From positions 124,001 through 188,000 of the forward strand of contig NZ_OCND01000002.1 in assembly GCF_900215535.1 (NCBI RefSeq): DNA of 64,000 nt. The letters are read 5' to 3'. The notes beneath the pieces are model-generated. The model had not been told where the DNA came from and searched no databases. It was given only the letters and a program-made list of their open reading frames with translations. Within the stretch, counting starts at the first letter, position 1. Each line of letters opens with the position of its first letter. Of the stretch, positions 1 to 8,245 are shown piece by piece. The position numbers and the translations under genes are program-made. Source of the DNA: Pseudoxanthomonas wuyuanensis. GTDB taxonomy: Bacteria > Pseudomonadota > Gammaproteobacteria > Xanthomonadales > Xanthomonadaceae.

Positions 1-1
1 G

Positions 2-634
2 TCCCTCACCCGGATCCACAATCTGTCCATCTCGCTCGACGGCTTCGCTACCGGCGAGCCCCAGTCCAAGGAAGCCCCGTTCGGCCACGCCGGCGAGCGG
101 CTCCACGAATGGATGTTCGCCACTCGTTTCTGGAAAAAGACCGGCGGGACGGTGGGCGCCGACCACGCCTTCGCGGAGCGCCACGAACCCGGTATCGGCG
201 CCGAGATCATGGGCGCCAACAAGTTTGGCCCACCCGGCTGGCAGGACGACCCGGACTGGAAGGGCTGGTGGGGCCCGAATCCGCCATTCCACACGCCGAC
301 CTTCGTGCTTACCCACCGGCCGCGACCACCGATCGAGATGGCGGGCGGCACCACGTTCCACTTTCTCGATGCATCCCCGGCCGAGGCGCTCCAGGCCGCA
401 CGGGAAGCGGCCGGCGGCCAGGACGTGCGCATTGGTGGCGGCGCCACCGTGGTCCGCGACTTCGTTGCCGCCGGGCTCGTCGACAACATGCACCTCGTCC
501 AGGTCCCGATCGTGCTCGGTCGCGGGGTCCGGGTCTGGGACGGCCTGGAGGCGCTTGAGCAGGGCTACGACATAGAGGTGGTCTCAACGCCGAGCGGCGT
601 CACGCACCTGACCTTCATGAGAAAACGGGGCTGA
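2..634 (+). CDS. Dihydrofolate-reductase-fold (RibD C-terminal family) protein, first codon cut off
   Basis: A protein of the RibD_C/DHFR superfamily, which usually makes NADPH-dependent reductions; the substrate cannot be told from sequence. The frame is open from base 2, and base 1 is a G, so the missing start is probably an ATG whose G is base 1, giving about 211 residues. Visible family features are the N-terminal strand with the motif SISLDGFATG, a central GANKFGP loop, and the C-terminal GGGATVVRDF followed by the VLGRGVRVWDG strand typical of these reductases. It ends 11 bases before a RAYT element on the other strand. Upstream context lies outside the window, so operon membership is unknown. 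Confidence 0.85.
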   Translation, partial: SLTRIHNLSISLDGFATGEPQSKEAPFGHAGERLHEWMFATRFWKKTGGTVGADHAFAERHEPGIGAEIMGANKFGPPGWQDDPDWKGWWGPNPPFHTPTFVLTHRPRPPIEMAGGTTFHFLDASPAEALQAAREAAGGQDVRIGGGATVVRDFVAAGLVDNMHLVQVPIVLGRGVRVWDGLEALEQGYDIEVVSTPSGVTHLTFMRKRG

Positions 635-637
635 GGC

Positions 638-1465
638 TGTGGGGTCAGAGTACCTTTTTCTTTGCTGGTCGTCCGGGGCGACCGAGCCCCGCTCGCCGCT
701 TCAGTTGTTGCTCGATCTGCGCCTGAAACTTGTCGGAACCCAATGCGCGCTGTCGCTGGGCATAACGGCGTATCGCCTCCAAATCGTCGTCCGAGATGGT
801 TTGGGATACGAGTTCGCGGTACAACGCGCACCGTTCGGAAGCATGGTCGGCGATCCGCAGGTAGCATTCATGGGGATTCACCAAGGGGTCGTGCTGCCCC
901 AGGCCATTGGCGCGATAGCTTGACCAACGGTAATCCGCGGGCTCCGCCACCATCCCGGCACGCACGGGATTCAACTCTATGTAGCGATAGCAGGTCATCA
1001 GGTAGTGCTGGTCTTCGACCAGGCTGGCTTTGTACCGGCCTTCCCACAATGTGCCGGTGCGGCCAACGGAGTCGTTGATGTAGCGCACATAACGCCGGCC
1101 CAATGCCTGCATCATGCGGGACACCGCACCTGCACCATGCGGCGTTACCAATAGATGTACGTGGTTGGTCATCAGCACATACGCATGCACGCGGCACTCG
1201 AACCTGATCGCCGCCTCGCGCAGGTCTTGCAGGTAGCGCACGTAGTCCACTTCCCGAAAAAAGCAGGCCTGCCGGTCATTCCCCCGTTGCACCACATGCT
1301 GCGCCACGCCCGGGAGGTCCAGGCGCTTCATCCTTGGCATATTCGCTCCTCCATTGGCTGGAGGACCACTGTTTCCCAATGCGCGAGGGGGCGGTATCAG
1401 GATTCAGAGCAAACCACAGTCGGAAACAGCTGCCCCGGCCTGTCAGAAAAGTACTCTGACCCCCG
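638..1465 (-). mobile_element. RAYT-type transposable element with inverted ends
   Basis: The transposase gene is bracketed by inverted copies of GGGGTCAGAGTAC: left copy 641-653, right copy 1452-1464 on the other strand, both followed inward by a T-run. The stop codon of the transposase lies inside the left copy (bases read ...GTACTCTGACCCC on the coding strand). Such ends mark Y1/RAYT single-gene elements in many gammaproteobacteria. No target duplication is evident. Confidence 0.75.
645..1340 (-). CDS. REP-associated tyrosine transposase (RAYT, Y1 family)
   Basis: A 231-residue single-strand DNA transposase of the HUH/Y1 class. The metal-binding pair H60-V-H62 lies in MTNHVHLLV, and the nucleophile is Y120 in YRYIELNPVRAG. 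The C-terminus is rich in Lys/Arg and ends at KKKVL inside the element's end repeat. I chose the ATG at 1340 over one 39 bases upstream because a strong Shine-Dalgarno GGAGGAG sits four bases before it. RAYTs are thought to move or maintain REP palindromes. This copy carries its own inverted ends and differs from the RAYT at 17430, so it represents another subgroup. It looks intact. Confidence 0.9.
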   Translation of the reverse strand: MPRMKRLDLPGVAQHVVQRGNDRQACFFREVDYVRYLQDLREAAIRFECRVHAYVLMTNHVHLLVTPHGAGAVSRMMQALGRRYVRYINDSVGRTGTLWEGRYKASLVEDQHYLMTCYRYIELNPVRAGMVAEPADYRWSSYRANGLGQHDPLVNPHECYLRIADHASERCALYRELVSQTISDDDLEAIRRYAQRQRALGSDKFQAQIEQQLKRRAGLGRPGRPAKKKVL

Positions 1466-1541
1466 TTCCGGCAAGTTTCGCGACAGACTCGATTGCTAGC
1501 ATGGCTCGCCGATAACGACCAACCGTTCGAGGAGCCCGTCG

Positions 1542-3965
1542 ATGCCGCATCGATTCTTGCTGCTGTTCGCTCTTGTGTATACCTCTGTCTCACTTCCGGC
1601 ACATGGCCAGGCGTCGCAACAGGGGGCGGCGGGCGCCGTTCGCGGGCGCATTGTGGATGCCGTGACTGGACGGGCAGTGCCGATGGCGACGGTACAGATC
1701 ATCCGCAATCAGCGCGTCCACGGCACGGTTGAAGCCGATGCCGCCGGAGAGTTTTTGTTCGATCGCGTTCCGGAAGGTGTGTATTCGGTCGAGGTAGAAG
1801 AGCAGGGCTATCTGAAAGCCGTACAGGCGGATGTACGGGTCGTGCTTCGCAGAGCGACCGCCGTCGAGTTCGCGCTGGTGCGTGGGGGCGATGTGGTGGT
1901 GCTTGACAAAGTGGTTGTCTCGGCGCGCTCAACGGCGGGGGATCCGCGGGCAACGCCGAACACCGTGCTGCTGGAACGTGAAGAGATACGGCGCAATCCC
2001 GGCAGCGCAGGCGATGTGTTCCGCGCGCTGGACGTCCTGCCTGGCGTCGTCTCGACGGGTGAGTTCTCAAGCTTCACCGTGCGCGGCAACGGGCCGCGGG
2101 ACAACCTGATCCTGATCGATGGCATTCCTTTCGACAAGGTTGCGCATTTCGATGAGTCGTTCGGCGAGCAGGAAGCCGTCGATGGCGGCGGACGATACTC
2201 GATCTTCGCGCCGAACATCATCGGCAGCGCCAAGTTTTCTCCGGGTGGCTGGCGGGCGGCCGAGGGCGGCAAGAATGGATCGCTGCTTGAGCTCGAGATC
2301 GCCGAAGGCAACCCCGTGAGCTCCACGGCCGGCGCACGTGTCGACATCATCGGCATCGAGGCGGACTATGACGGGCCGAGCTATGTGGCCGACAACACCA
2401 GCGTGCTGCTTTCAGCGCGCCGGTTCGATTTCAGCCGCCTGTTCGATGCGATCGATGAGAAGGACATCGGCACGCAGCGCCTGACGGACGTCATCGTGAA
2501 GTCCGTCACCGAGCTGAACGACGATCATCGTCTCGAGCTGCTGGCGATTTCCGCAAAAGAAGATTCCAGGCGAACGGTCGAGAATGCGCTCGCGTCCGAA
2601 AACTTCGAGGACGTGGGGCTTGAGGATTCGAGGCAGGACAGCACATTGCTTGGGGTGACCTGGCGGTGGTCTCCCGGTGATGCCGCACAGTTGCGCAACA
2701 CGTTCTATTACCGAAAAAGCGACATGACGGGCACGGAGGGCGAGGCCTATCCGGATCTCGCCGGTCCCGACCCGACCCCTGCAACGACGCCGGTCCGCGA
2801 GGACATCCTGCGCGTCAAGGAGCGTGAAACAGAGATTGGCTGGCGCAGCGATTTCAGCACGATACTCGGCGCGAATGGGATCTTCTCCACCGGCGTGCGG
2901 GTCGCCCGCGTGGATCTGGACTTCGACCGCCGTCTCTCCGGCGACTGGACACGGTATGTGTACAGGCAGTCGGACCCTCGCCCCGACCCGACACAACAGT
3001 ACATCGTGCTGACGCCCGAGGAATACGACTCAAGGCTGAAGGCTTCGGAGACGCAGATGGCCGCGTATGCCGACTACGCCTGGACCCGCGGCGATTTCAC
3101 GTGGACACCCGGAGTGCGCTACGAGCGCGATGGATTTTCCGGAAAGTCCAACGTCGCCCCGCGCCTGTTGGTGAGTTGGCAGCACGATGCGGCCACCCGG
3201 GTGTGGACCGGAGGTGGCGTGTACTACCAGGCACCGCGTTATCTTGATATCGCTGCCGATCCGTCCAACCTGGATCTGAAGAGCGAACGCTCCACGCAGT
3301 TGGTGCTGGGCTATTCCCGGCACCTGAGCCAGGACCTGCGTTTTTCGGCCGAAGGTTATTATCAGAAGCTCGACGATCTGATCGTGTTCGACGATCAGAC
3401 CACCAACACCGCAACCAACAGAGGCGAGGGATCCGCGACGGGCGTGGATCTGATGCTTGCCAAGCGCATGAGCCGCAGCTGGAGCGCTTCGGCGACCTAC
3501 TCATACTCGCGCGCCCGCCGCGATGACAGGCTGGGCGAAGGGGAGTATGCGTCGGATTGGGATCGGCCGCATGCGTTCGGTATCGTCGGCGCCTGGCAGC
3601 CGAGCGATCGTTGGACATTCTCGGCGAAATGGAAATATGCTTCGGGCCGGCCCACCGATGCGTTCATCGTGCACAGCGACGTGTTGGGAGGCGCAGGCCC
3701 CGTGCGCTACTCGAAGGAGCTCACGCGCACCAACGCCGAGCGTCTTCCAGCCTATCATTCGCTGAGTCTGCGCGCGGACTACCAGCGCCGCTTCGGCCCG
3801 CTGAGCCTGGTTGCCTATCTGGATATCCTGAACGTCTACGGTCGCGAGAACGCCAACGGTTATGAATGGGACGAACGTCGCGGCGTCAACATCATCGAAG
3901 GACTCGACGAGCCGCTGCCCACCATCGGACTCCGGTTCGAATACTCTTGGACGCCAGGCGAATGA
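1542..3965 (+). CDS. TonB-dependent outer-membrane receptor with carboxypeptidase-regulatory-like domain
   Basis: An 807-residue TonB-dependent transporter. Residues 1-22 form a signal peptide ending PAHG. Residues about 32-102 are a CarboxypepD_reg-like beta domain (GAVRGRIVDAVTGRAVP), residues 120-210 the plug (VVVSARS, LDVLPGVV, RGNGPRDNLILIDGIPF), and the rest a beta-barrel with the usual alternating aromatic strands (LRFEYSW near the end). GAGGAG lies 10 bases before the ATG. Such receptors import siderophores, vitamins or oligosaccharides using the proton motive force; the ligand is not evident here. The two-component pair just downstream, separated by a palindromic element, could be co-transcribed with it. 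The C-terminus ends TPGE rather than in the usual aromatic residue, a minor oddity. Confidence 0.92.
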   Translation: MPHRFLLLFALVYTSVSLPAHGQASQQGAAGAVRGRIVDAVTGRAVPMATVQIIRNQRVHGTVEADAAGEFLFDRVPEGVYSVEVEEQGYLKAVQADVRVVLRRATAVEFALVRGGDVVVLDKVVVSARSTAGDPRATPNTVLLEREEIRRNPGSAGDVFRALDVLPGVVSTGEFSSFTVRGNGPRDNLILIDGIPFDKVAHFDESFGEQEAVDGGGRYSIFAPNIIGSAKFSPGGWRAAEGGKNGSLLELEIAEGNPVSSTAGARVDIIGIEADYDGPSYVADNTSVLLSARRFDFSRLFDAIDEKDIGTQRLTDVIVKSVTELNDDHRLELLAISAKEDSRRTVENALASENFEDVGLEDSRQDSTLLGVTWRWSPGDAAQLRNTFYYRKSDMTGTEGEAYPDLAGPDPTPATTPVREDILRVKERETEIGWRSDFSTILGANGIFSTGVRVARVDLDFDRRLSGDWTRYVYRQSDPRPDPTQQYIVLTPEEYDSRLKASETQMAAYADYAWTRGDFTWTPGVRYERDGFSGKSNVAPRLLVSWQHDAATRVWTGGGVYYQAPRYLDIAADPSNLDLKSERSTQLVLGYSRHLSQDLRFSAEGYYQKLDDLIVFDDQTTNTATNRGEGSATGVDLMLAKRMSRSWSASATYSYSRARRDDRLGEGEYASDWDRPHAFGIVGAWQPSDRWTFSAKWKYASGRPTDAFIVHSDVLGGAGPVRYSKELTRTNAERLPAYHSLSLRADYQRRFGPLSLVAYLDILNVYGRENANGYEWDERRGVNIIEGLDEPLPTIGLRFEYSWTPGE

Positions 3966-3974
3966 GCCGGTCGC

Positions 3975-4138
3975 TAGAGCGTGCTATGTACTTTGGGGTG
4001 CCTTATCCGCGTGTTTGGGCCGTTGCGAAGCAAGACGCGGGCCGCCGCCAAGGCTGGTGGCCTTGGCAAGGGCCGCAACGCCGGGTCGCAGCGGCCCAGG
4101 CGCGCGGGAAGGTGCTCCAAAGTGCATAACACGCTCTA
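3975..4138. mobile_element. 164-bp palindromic MITE-like element
   Basis: The ends are 22-bp inverted repeats, TAGAGCGTGCTATGTACTTT at 3975-3994 (continuing GG) and its near-complement at 4117-4138, with 20 of 22 positions pairing. The interior holds a second dyad, GCCAAGG...CCTTGGC near 4050-4070. The outermost bases are TA on both sides, as expected for elements that target TA. No transposase is present. It fills almost exactly the gap between the receptor gene and the regulator; the regulator's ribosome site starts at its right edge. A single matching end recurs at 51042-51055. Confidence 0.65.
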
Positions 4139-4148
4139 AGGTGGCCCA

Positions 4149-4814
4149 GTGAGATTGCTCCTCATCGAAGATAACCAGCGCCTCTGTCAGGCCGTCGCGG
4201 AGAGCCTGCGTGCGCAAGGGTTCGCGGTCGACACCGCGGCCTCGGCATCCGAGGGACTGCGGGTCTGGCGGGCGGCCGACTACGATGCCGCCGTGCTCGA
4301 TCTCATGCTTCCGGATGGCACCGGCCTCGATGCGCTGAAGGAAATGCGTGAACGAGGAAACATGACGCCCGTGCTGATCCTCACCGCTCTGGGAGCGGTG
4401 GAGGATCGCGTGAGCGGTCTGGATTGCGGCGCGGACGACTATCTCGTCAAGCCATTCGCGATGCAGGAGCTCATCGCTCGGCTGCGCGCGCTGTTGCGTC
4501 GTCCGGGCGCGGCGTTGGGTCGCACGTTGACGCTCGGTAGCGTGAAGCTGGATACGTCAGCACGCGTCGCCACCGTCGCCGAGACGCCGCTCGATCTGAC
4601 ACGCTCGGAGCTGGTCGTGCTCGAAGCGCTGCTGCGCAATCAGGGGCGCGTCATATCGAAGGAGAGAATTGCCGAATGCCTGTACGATTTCGAGAAAGAG
4701 CGCAGCGCCAACTCGGTGGAGACGCAGATGCACAGGTTGCGCAAGAAGCTCGCGGCCGCGGGCGCTGATGTTTCGCTCCGGACTTTGCGCGGTCTTGGCT
4801 ATCTTGCCTCCTGA
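4149..4814 (+). CDS. OmpR/PhoB-family response regulator
   Basis: A 221-residue response regulator. The receiver domain spans residues 1-115, with the acidic pocket E7/D8, phosphoacceptor D51 (VLDLMLPDGTG) and K101 (DDYLVKPFA). A winged-helix DNA-binding domain follows at about 125-220 (LTRSELVVLEALL, NSVETQMHRLRKKL). The start is GTG at 4149, with AAGGTGG four to five bases upstream overlapping the edge of the palindromic element. It ends 10 bases before the sensor kinase, so the two form an operon. The layout resembles PmrA/QseB-type systems that respond to envelope stress or metals; the signal is not known. Confidence 0.93.
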   Translation: MRLLLIEDNQRLCQAVAESLRAQGFAVDTAASASEGLRVWRAADYDAAVLDLMLPDGTGLDALKEMRERGNMTPVLILTALGAVEDRVSGLDCGADDYLVKPFAMQELIARLRALLRRPGAALGRTLTLGSVKLDTSARVATVAETPLDLTRSELVVLEALLRNQGRVISKERIAECLYDFEKERSANSVETQMHRLRKKLAAAGADVSLRTLRGLGYLAS

Positions 4815-4824
4815 GCGCGGCTCG

Positions 4825-6180
4825 ATGCGAGCCCCATCCCTGCTTCGAGCACTGGTCGTTCGACTGACCATCGTGGTCGTGCTGGCGCTGGCCGGCAGCT
4901 ATCTGGTGTTGTACTTCGAATTTCGCGAAGGGCTGTGGGGTCTGGAAGGCCAGAGCATCGCCATCCAGGTGCAGGATCTGCGTGCGTCGATTGTGCCGGG
5001 GACGGACCCGCCGCGCCTCGAGTTGCCACGGCACCTGCAAGCGTTCTACGCCCAACCGGATGCGTTGAACGGTTATCAATTGCTGAGCGCAGATGGCACG
5101 ATGCTGGCGTCAGGCGGTTTCTCTGCGCCTGATCTCCCATTGCCGGCCGGTCAAGGCGGTGGGCAGGTCGTCATGCAACTGGAAACGGATGCGGTGTCGG
5201 GCAGCCGCATCATGGCTGCGGCGCTTCATCTCGATGATCGTCACGGCCCATACTGGTTGCGTGTGGTGCGGAATCTCGAAGATCCAGAGAGTCTGGTCGC
5301 CCAGCTTATGCTCGGCGCGTTGGACGAGCTGTATTGGCCGATTGCCCTGCTGTTGGTCGCCGTGGTCAGCGTCGTGGTCGTGACGGTGCTGTCGTCGCTT
5401 CGCTCCTTGCGTGCCGTCTCGTATCAGGCCTCGATGTTGTCGCTGTATCGTTTGGACGAGCGGTTGCACGCCAAAAACCTTCCCCGGGAGCTCGTTCCTT
5501 TGGTTCAGGCAGTCAACGCCTCGCTCGGTCGGCTGGAAGCTGACTATCGCGTGCAGAGGGAATTTACCGCCAACGCCGCGCATGAGCTGCGTACCCCGCT
5601 TGCGACGTTGCGAGCACGGCTTGAGTCCCGCTTCTCGGCGCAGGAGCTTGGCGATGTTACGTTCGAAATCGAACAGCTCGCGCGGCTCGTCGAGCAACTG
5701 CTCTGTCTTGCGCGCCTCGATTCGCAGGAACAGTTCCAGTTTGCCGCGTTCGACGCTCACGCCGTAGCGCTGGAAGTAGCTCGGGAGCTGGCGCCGGTTG
5801 CGCTCGAATCAGAGCACTACGTGATCGCCACGACGCCCGACGCTTCCGTGCCTGCGTACGGGAATGCAACACTGACGCGCCTGGTCTTCCGCAACCTGAT
5901 CGAGAACGCGATTCAGTACACGCCCGCCGGCACCTCGATCACGCTGTCCGCTGGTCCTGCCACTGTGATCATTGCCGATGATGGGCCCGGAATCGCTGCG
6001 GATACCGCTGCGTCTCTGTTCGAGCGGTTCCGGCGCGGTCCCAATGCCTCTGGCTCCGGCGCGGGTCTGGGGCTCGCTATCGCGAAATGCATCATGGAAA
6101 GGCAAGGCGGACGTCTGTCGCTCGACGCGAATGCGGCCCGCGGGGCGCGTTTCGTTATGGAGTTTCCCGAACCTGAGTAA
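4825..6180 (+). CDS. Membrane sensor histidine kinase, partner of the OmpR-type regulator
   Basis: A 451-residue kinase. A first membrane segment covers residues about 8-30, a periplasmic sensor domain about 31-168, and a second membrane segment about 169-192. The HisKA box has H253 in AAHELRTPLATL. The ATPase domain shows the N box (N361, NLIENAIQYTP), the G1 box DDGPGIA and the G2 box GAGLGLAIA. Ten bases separate it from the regulator's stop. I used the ATG at 4825 because it begins a normal inner-membrane anchor, although the frame stays open further upstream. It should phosphorylate the upstream regulator. The ligand cannot be inferred. Confidence 0.92.
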   Translation: MRAPSLLRALVVRLTIVVVLALAGSYLVLYFEFREGLWGLEGQSIAIQVQDLRASIVPGTDPPRLELPRHLQAFYAQPDALNGYQLLSADGTMLASGGFSAPDLPLPAGQGGGQVVMQLETDAVSGSRIMAAALHLDDRHGPYWLRVVRNLEDPESLVAQLMLGALDELYWPIALLLVAVVSVVVVTVLSSLRSLRAVSYQASMLSLYRLDERLHAKNLPRELVPLVQAVNASLGRLEADYRVQREFTANAAHELRTPLATLRARLESRFSAQELGDVTFEIEQLARLVEQLLCLARLDSQEQFQFAAFDAHAVALEVARELAPVALESEHYVIATTPDASVPAYGNATLTRLVFRNLIENAIQYTPAGTSITLSAGPATVIIADDGPGIAADTAASLFERFRRGPNASGSGAGLGLAIAKCIMERQGGRLSLDANAARGARFVMEFPEPE

Positions 6181-6181
6181 G

Positions 6182-6434
6182 GGTGACATGGGACGGTAAC
6201 AATGAGCGGCACCGAAAACGCCCTATCAGGCGTCAAGCGCTCCGCTACCGGTCTGCATTTGACCGCCCGCACCACGCGTGGTGAAGATGGCGGTGGCGTC
6301 GTATGTATTCGCCTTTCTCACGCAGCTGGCGCGGGCGTTGTTGGATGGACCGGACCAGCCCGAACTCTCGATTCCCGCGCGGCTGCTTGTGGCCGGGTTT
6401 GTCGGTGGCATCAGCTGGGCGCTGTTGCGAGGCA
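6182..6434 (+). pseudogene. Frameshifted partial copy of the membrane-protein gene at 9684
   Basis: This stretch matches 9664-9916, including the ten or so bases before the start codon, at high identity, then stops abruptly at GCGAGGCA. Near the start it reads AAAACGCCCTATCAGG where the intact gene reads AAAATCCCTATCAGG; the extra base shifts the frame after MSGTEN. By chance the shifted frame stays open into the MerR gene, so an automatic caller would predict a 243-residue fusion; the first 84 residues of that fusion are not real. It is a decayed duplicate about 3.5 kb from its source. Confidence 0.85.
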
Positions 6435-6447
6435 AGTCAACTTGAGG
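6430..6447 (+). promoter_or_regulatory. SoxR/MerR-type dyad before the MerR gene
   Basis: The 18 bases AGGCAAGTCAACTTGAGG form a dyad (CAAGT-CA-ACTTG). They match the E. coli soxS operator CCTCAAGTTAACTTGAGG at 14 of 18 positions. It sits exactly where the duplicated fragment ends and overlaps the GAGG that would serve as the ribosome site of the MerR gene, seven bases before its ATG. It may be an operator or an mRNA hairpin. Confidence 0.5.
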
Positions 6448-6453
6448 TCAAGC

Positions 6454-6933
6454 ATGGGCGCGATGGATATTGGCGAGGTGGCGCGTCGGTCCGGGGTGTC
6501 GCCTTCGGCCCTGCGCTACTACGAGCAAATCGGACTGATTCGTTCGGTGGGCCGGAACGGATTGCGGCGGCAGTTCGACCCGGGCGTGCTGCTGAAACTT
6601 TCGCTCATTGAGCTGGGGAAGGTGGCAGGCTTCTCGCTCGAAGAGATCGCCGGGATGTTTGGAGGCGATGGGACCCTGGGCATTCCCCGTGCGGACCTGC
6701 ATGCGAAGGCCGATGAGCTGGGCCGGCAGATTGCCGGGCTTCGTGTGTTGCGCAATGCCGTCCGCCATGTCGCGGATTGCCCGGCTCCCTCCCATCTGGC
6801 GTGCCCCAACTTCCAGAGGCTTCTCAGGTCGGTGTCGCCCAAGCGAGGCGATGCCCGCGCGCCGCGCGCCGCACCGGATGGCCGACACCTGACCCAAGGC
6901 GCAAGGAAGCAGGCGCGCAAGCGGAAGGTGTAG
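6454..6933 (+). CDS. MerR-family transcriptional regulator
   Basis: A 159-residue MerR-type regulator. The N-terminal winged helix is clear (DIGEVARRSGVSPSALRYYE, then RNGLRRQF), followed by a dimerisation helix around residues 80-110. Near residues 110-125 it has two cysteines spaced C-x7-C (CPAPSHLAC), the spacing seen in the metal loop of CueR; SoxR's four-cysteine cluster is absent. The tail is basic. The start at 6454 follows GAGG by five or six bases; ATG 6463 is an alternative. The SoxR-like dyad just upstream suggests autoregulation. No obvious metal or oxidant defence gene lies next to it, so its target is unknown. Confidence 0.85.
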   Translation: MGAMDIGEVARRSGVSPSALRYYEQIGLIRSVGRNGLRRQFDPGVLLKLSLIELGKVAGFSLEEIAGMFGGDGTLGIPRADLHAKADELGRQIAGLRVLRNAVRHVADCPAPSHLACPNFQRLLRSVSPKRGDARAPRAAPDGRHLTQGARKQARKRKV

Positions 6934-7038
6934 CCAGAGCGGGGCGTTCGGTCGCCGGCGTCAGGCGCATTGCCTGCACAGGCAGTTCCCGGCCAGAATG
7001 TCGCCTAGTGCGCGGGGGCGCACCCAACCTGGGGAACG

Positions 7039-7671
7039 ATGATGCGGAAAGTTATGGCAGGCCTGCTGGTGCTGGCCGGCACGCTGGTGGCTGCACCGGC
7101 TTTGGCACAGGACACGATACCGGTGCAGGACGGGCTAGCGGCGGCGGAGACGGGCACGCTGGTGGTGGACATCAAGCCTTTCACCAGCGAGAAAGAACTG
7201 CCCAAGAAGGTCGCGCGCCGGCTGCAGAGCGGTGCGCTTGAATGGGGCATCCGCGACCGGCAGCTGGTGTTTACGCTGGTCAACAAGCAATTCATCGATT
7301 TCCCGATCAGCCACATGACCCGCTACGGCCAGCAGGAGACGCTGTCGCTGCCCGCGGGCGAGTACAAGGTGACCGGCATCGGACTGGATATGACCACGAG
7401 TTTCAGCGTGGAGAAGGTCCTGGAGCGCGGCGCCTTCGTCAACGAGGATGTGCTGGTGTTCCGTATCGAGCCGGGTAAGACCACCACCTTGTCGATCAAT
7501 CCGATCATCCGGCGCGATGCTACCTTTGCCGTGAACTTCTGGATGCCCACGCTGATGACGCGTGCGGTGACCGAAACCGAGGATATGCCGGAGTCCGCAT
7601 TGAACACGCGCGGGCCGTCGTCCATCGCGTGGCCCGACTACACCGGCCCGCTGAAGTTCGTGGCGAAATGA
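7039..7671 (+). CDS. Exported protein of unknown function
   Basis: A 210-residue protein with a clear signal peptide (MMRKVMAGLLVLAGTLVAAPALAQ, cleavage after residue 23 or 24), so it is periplasmic or outer-membrane associated. The remainder has short beta-rich segments (GTLVVDIKPF, LSLPAGEYKVTGIGLDM, TTTLSINPI) like a single beta-sandwich, with no catalytic motif I recognise. GGGGAA lies before a double ATG; either may start. It follows the MerR gene by 105 bases and begins a same-strand run of small exported or membrane proteins (to 10118), but the gaps are too wide to be sure of one operon. Confidence 0.75.
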   Translation: MMRKVMAGLLVLAGTLVAAPALAQDTIPVQDGLAAAETGTLVVDIKPFTSEKELPKKVARRLQSGALEWGIRDRQLVFTLVNKQFIDFPISHMTRYGQQETLSLPAGEYKVTGIGLDMTTSFSVEKVLERGAFVNEDVLVFRIEPGKTTTLSINPIIRRDATFAVNFWMPTLMTRAVTETEDMPESALNTRGPSSIAWPDYTGPLKFVAK

Positions 7672-7750
7672 GCCGCTGCGGAAAAGGGCCGGAGGGCGTG
7701 ATATTCAAGGCGCGCTGGTGCGGTCGTCAGGCAGGAAGATCGAGGAGCCC

Positions 7751-8200
7751 ATGAGAATCATATTGCTGCTTTTGGCGATGTGCCTGCCAGGCCTGGCGTT
7801 GGCCACCAGCGTCCTGCCGAAGCCGCTGGAAGAGATGGTACGCGAGGCAGACCATGTGGTCGTCGCGAAGATTGTCAGCGTCGACATGGTCGATGGCCGT
7901 GGACGGCCGCTGACCCAGCGTAATGCCAGGACAGGCCCCGGATTGCCGAACCAGATGCGGTTCAATCTTGAGGTGCAAGAAGTGTTGTTTGCCCGCACGA
8001 AGCCGCCGCCGCGCACGTTGCGTGTGCCGCTGTGGCAGATGTGGCACTACTCGCTGGGTACCATGCAGGACGACTTGACGGGTGCCACCGGCATCTTCCT
8101 GTTGAAGGGCGATGCTTACGAGCCCGTCTATCCCGCGGGATTCCAGCGGACTCTGAAAGAGAGGGCTGAGATAGTGCGCTTGCTTGGAACGCCCTCGTAA
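7751..8200 (+). CDS. Small exported protein of unknown function
   Basis: A 149-residue protein with a signal peptide (MRIILLLLAMCLPGLALA). The mature part begins near TSVLPKPLEEMV and contains READHVVVAKIVSVDMVDGRGR and ATGIFLLKGDAYEPVYPAGF, a pattern often seen in small periplasmic beta-barrel proteins of xanthomonads that have no assigned role. GAGGAG three bases before the ATG at 7751 decides the start over an in-frame ATG 33 bases upstream. It probably shares transcription with its neighbours. Function unknown. Confidence 0.75.
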   Translation: MRIILLLLAMCLPGLALATSVLPKPLEEMVREADHVVVAKIVSVDMVDGRGRPLTQRNARTGPGLPNQMRFNLEVQEVLFARTKPPPRTLRVPLWQMWHYSLGTMQDDLTGATGIFLLKGDAYEPVYPAGFQRTLKERAEIVRLLGTPS

Positions 8201-8245
8201 AGCGGAATCCGCCAAATGAATGGCCATCAGCTCAGGGAAGCATGA

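Noticed and set aside
6202..6453. N-terminal extension of the MerR protein
   Set aside because: The residues come from a frameshifted copy of another gene and MerR proteins begin at the DIGEVARRSG helix.
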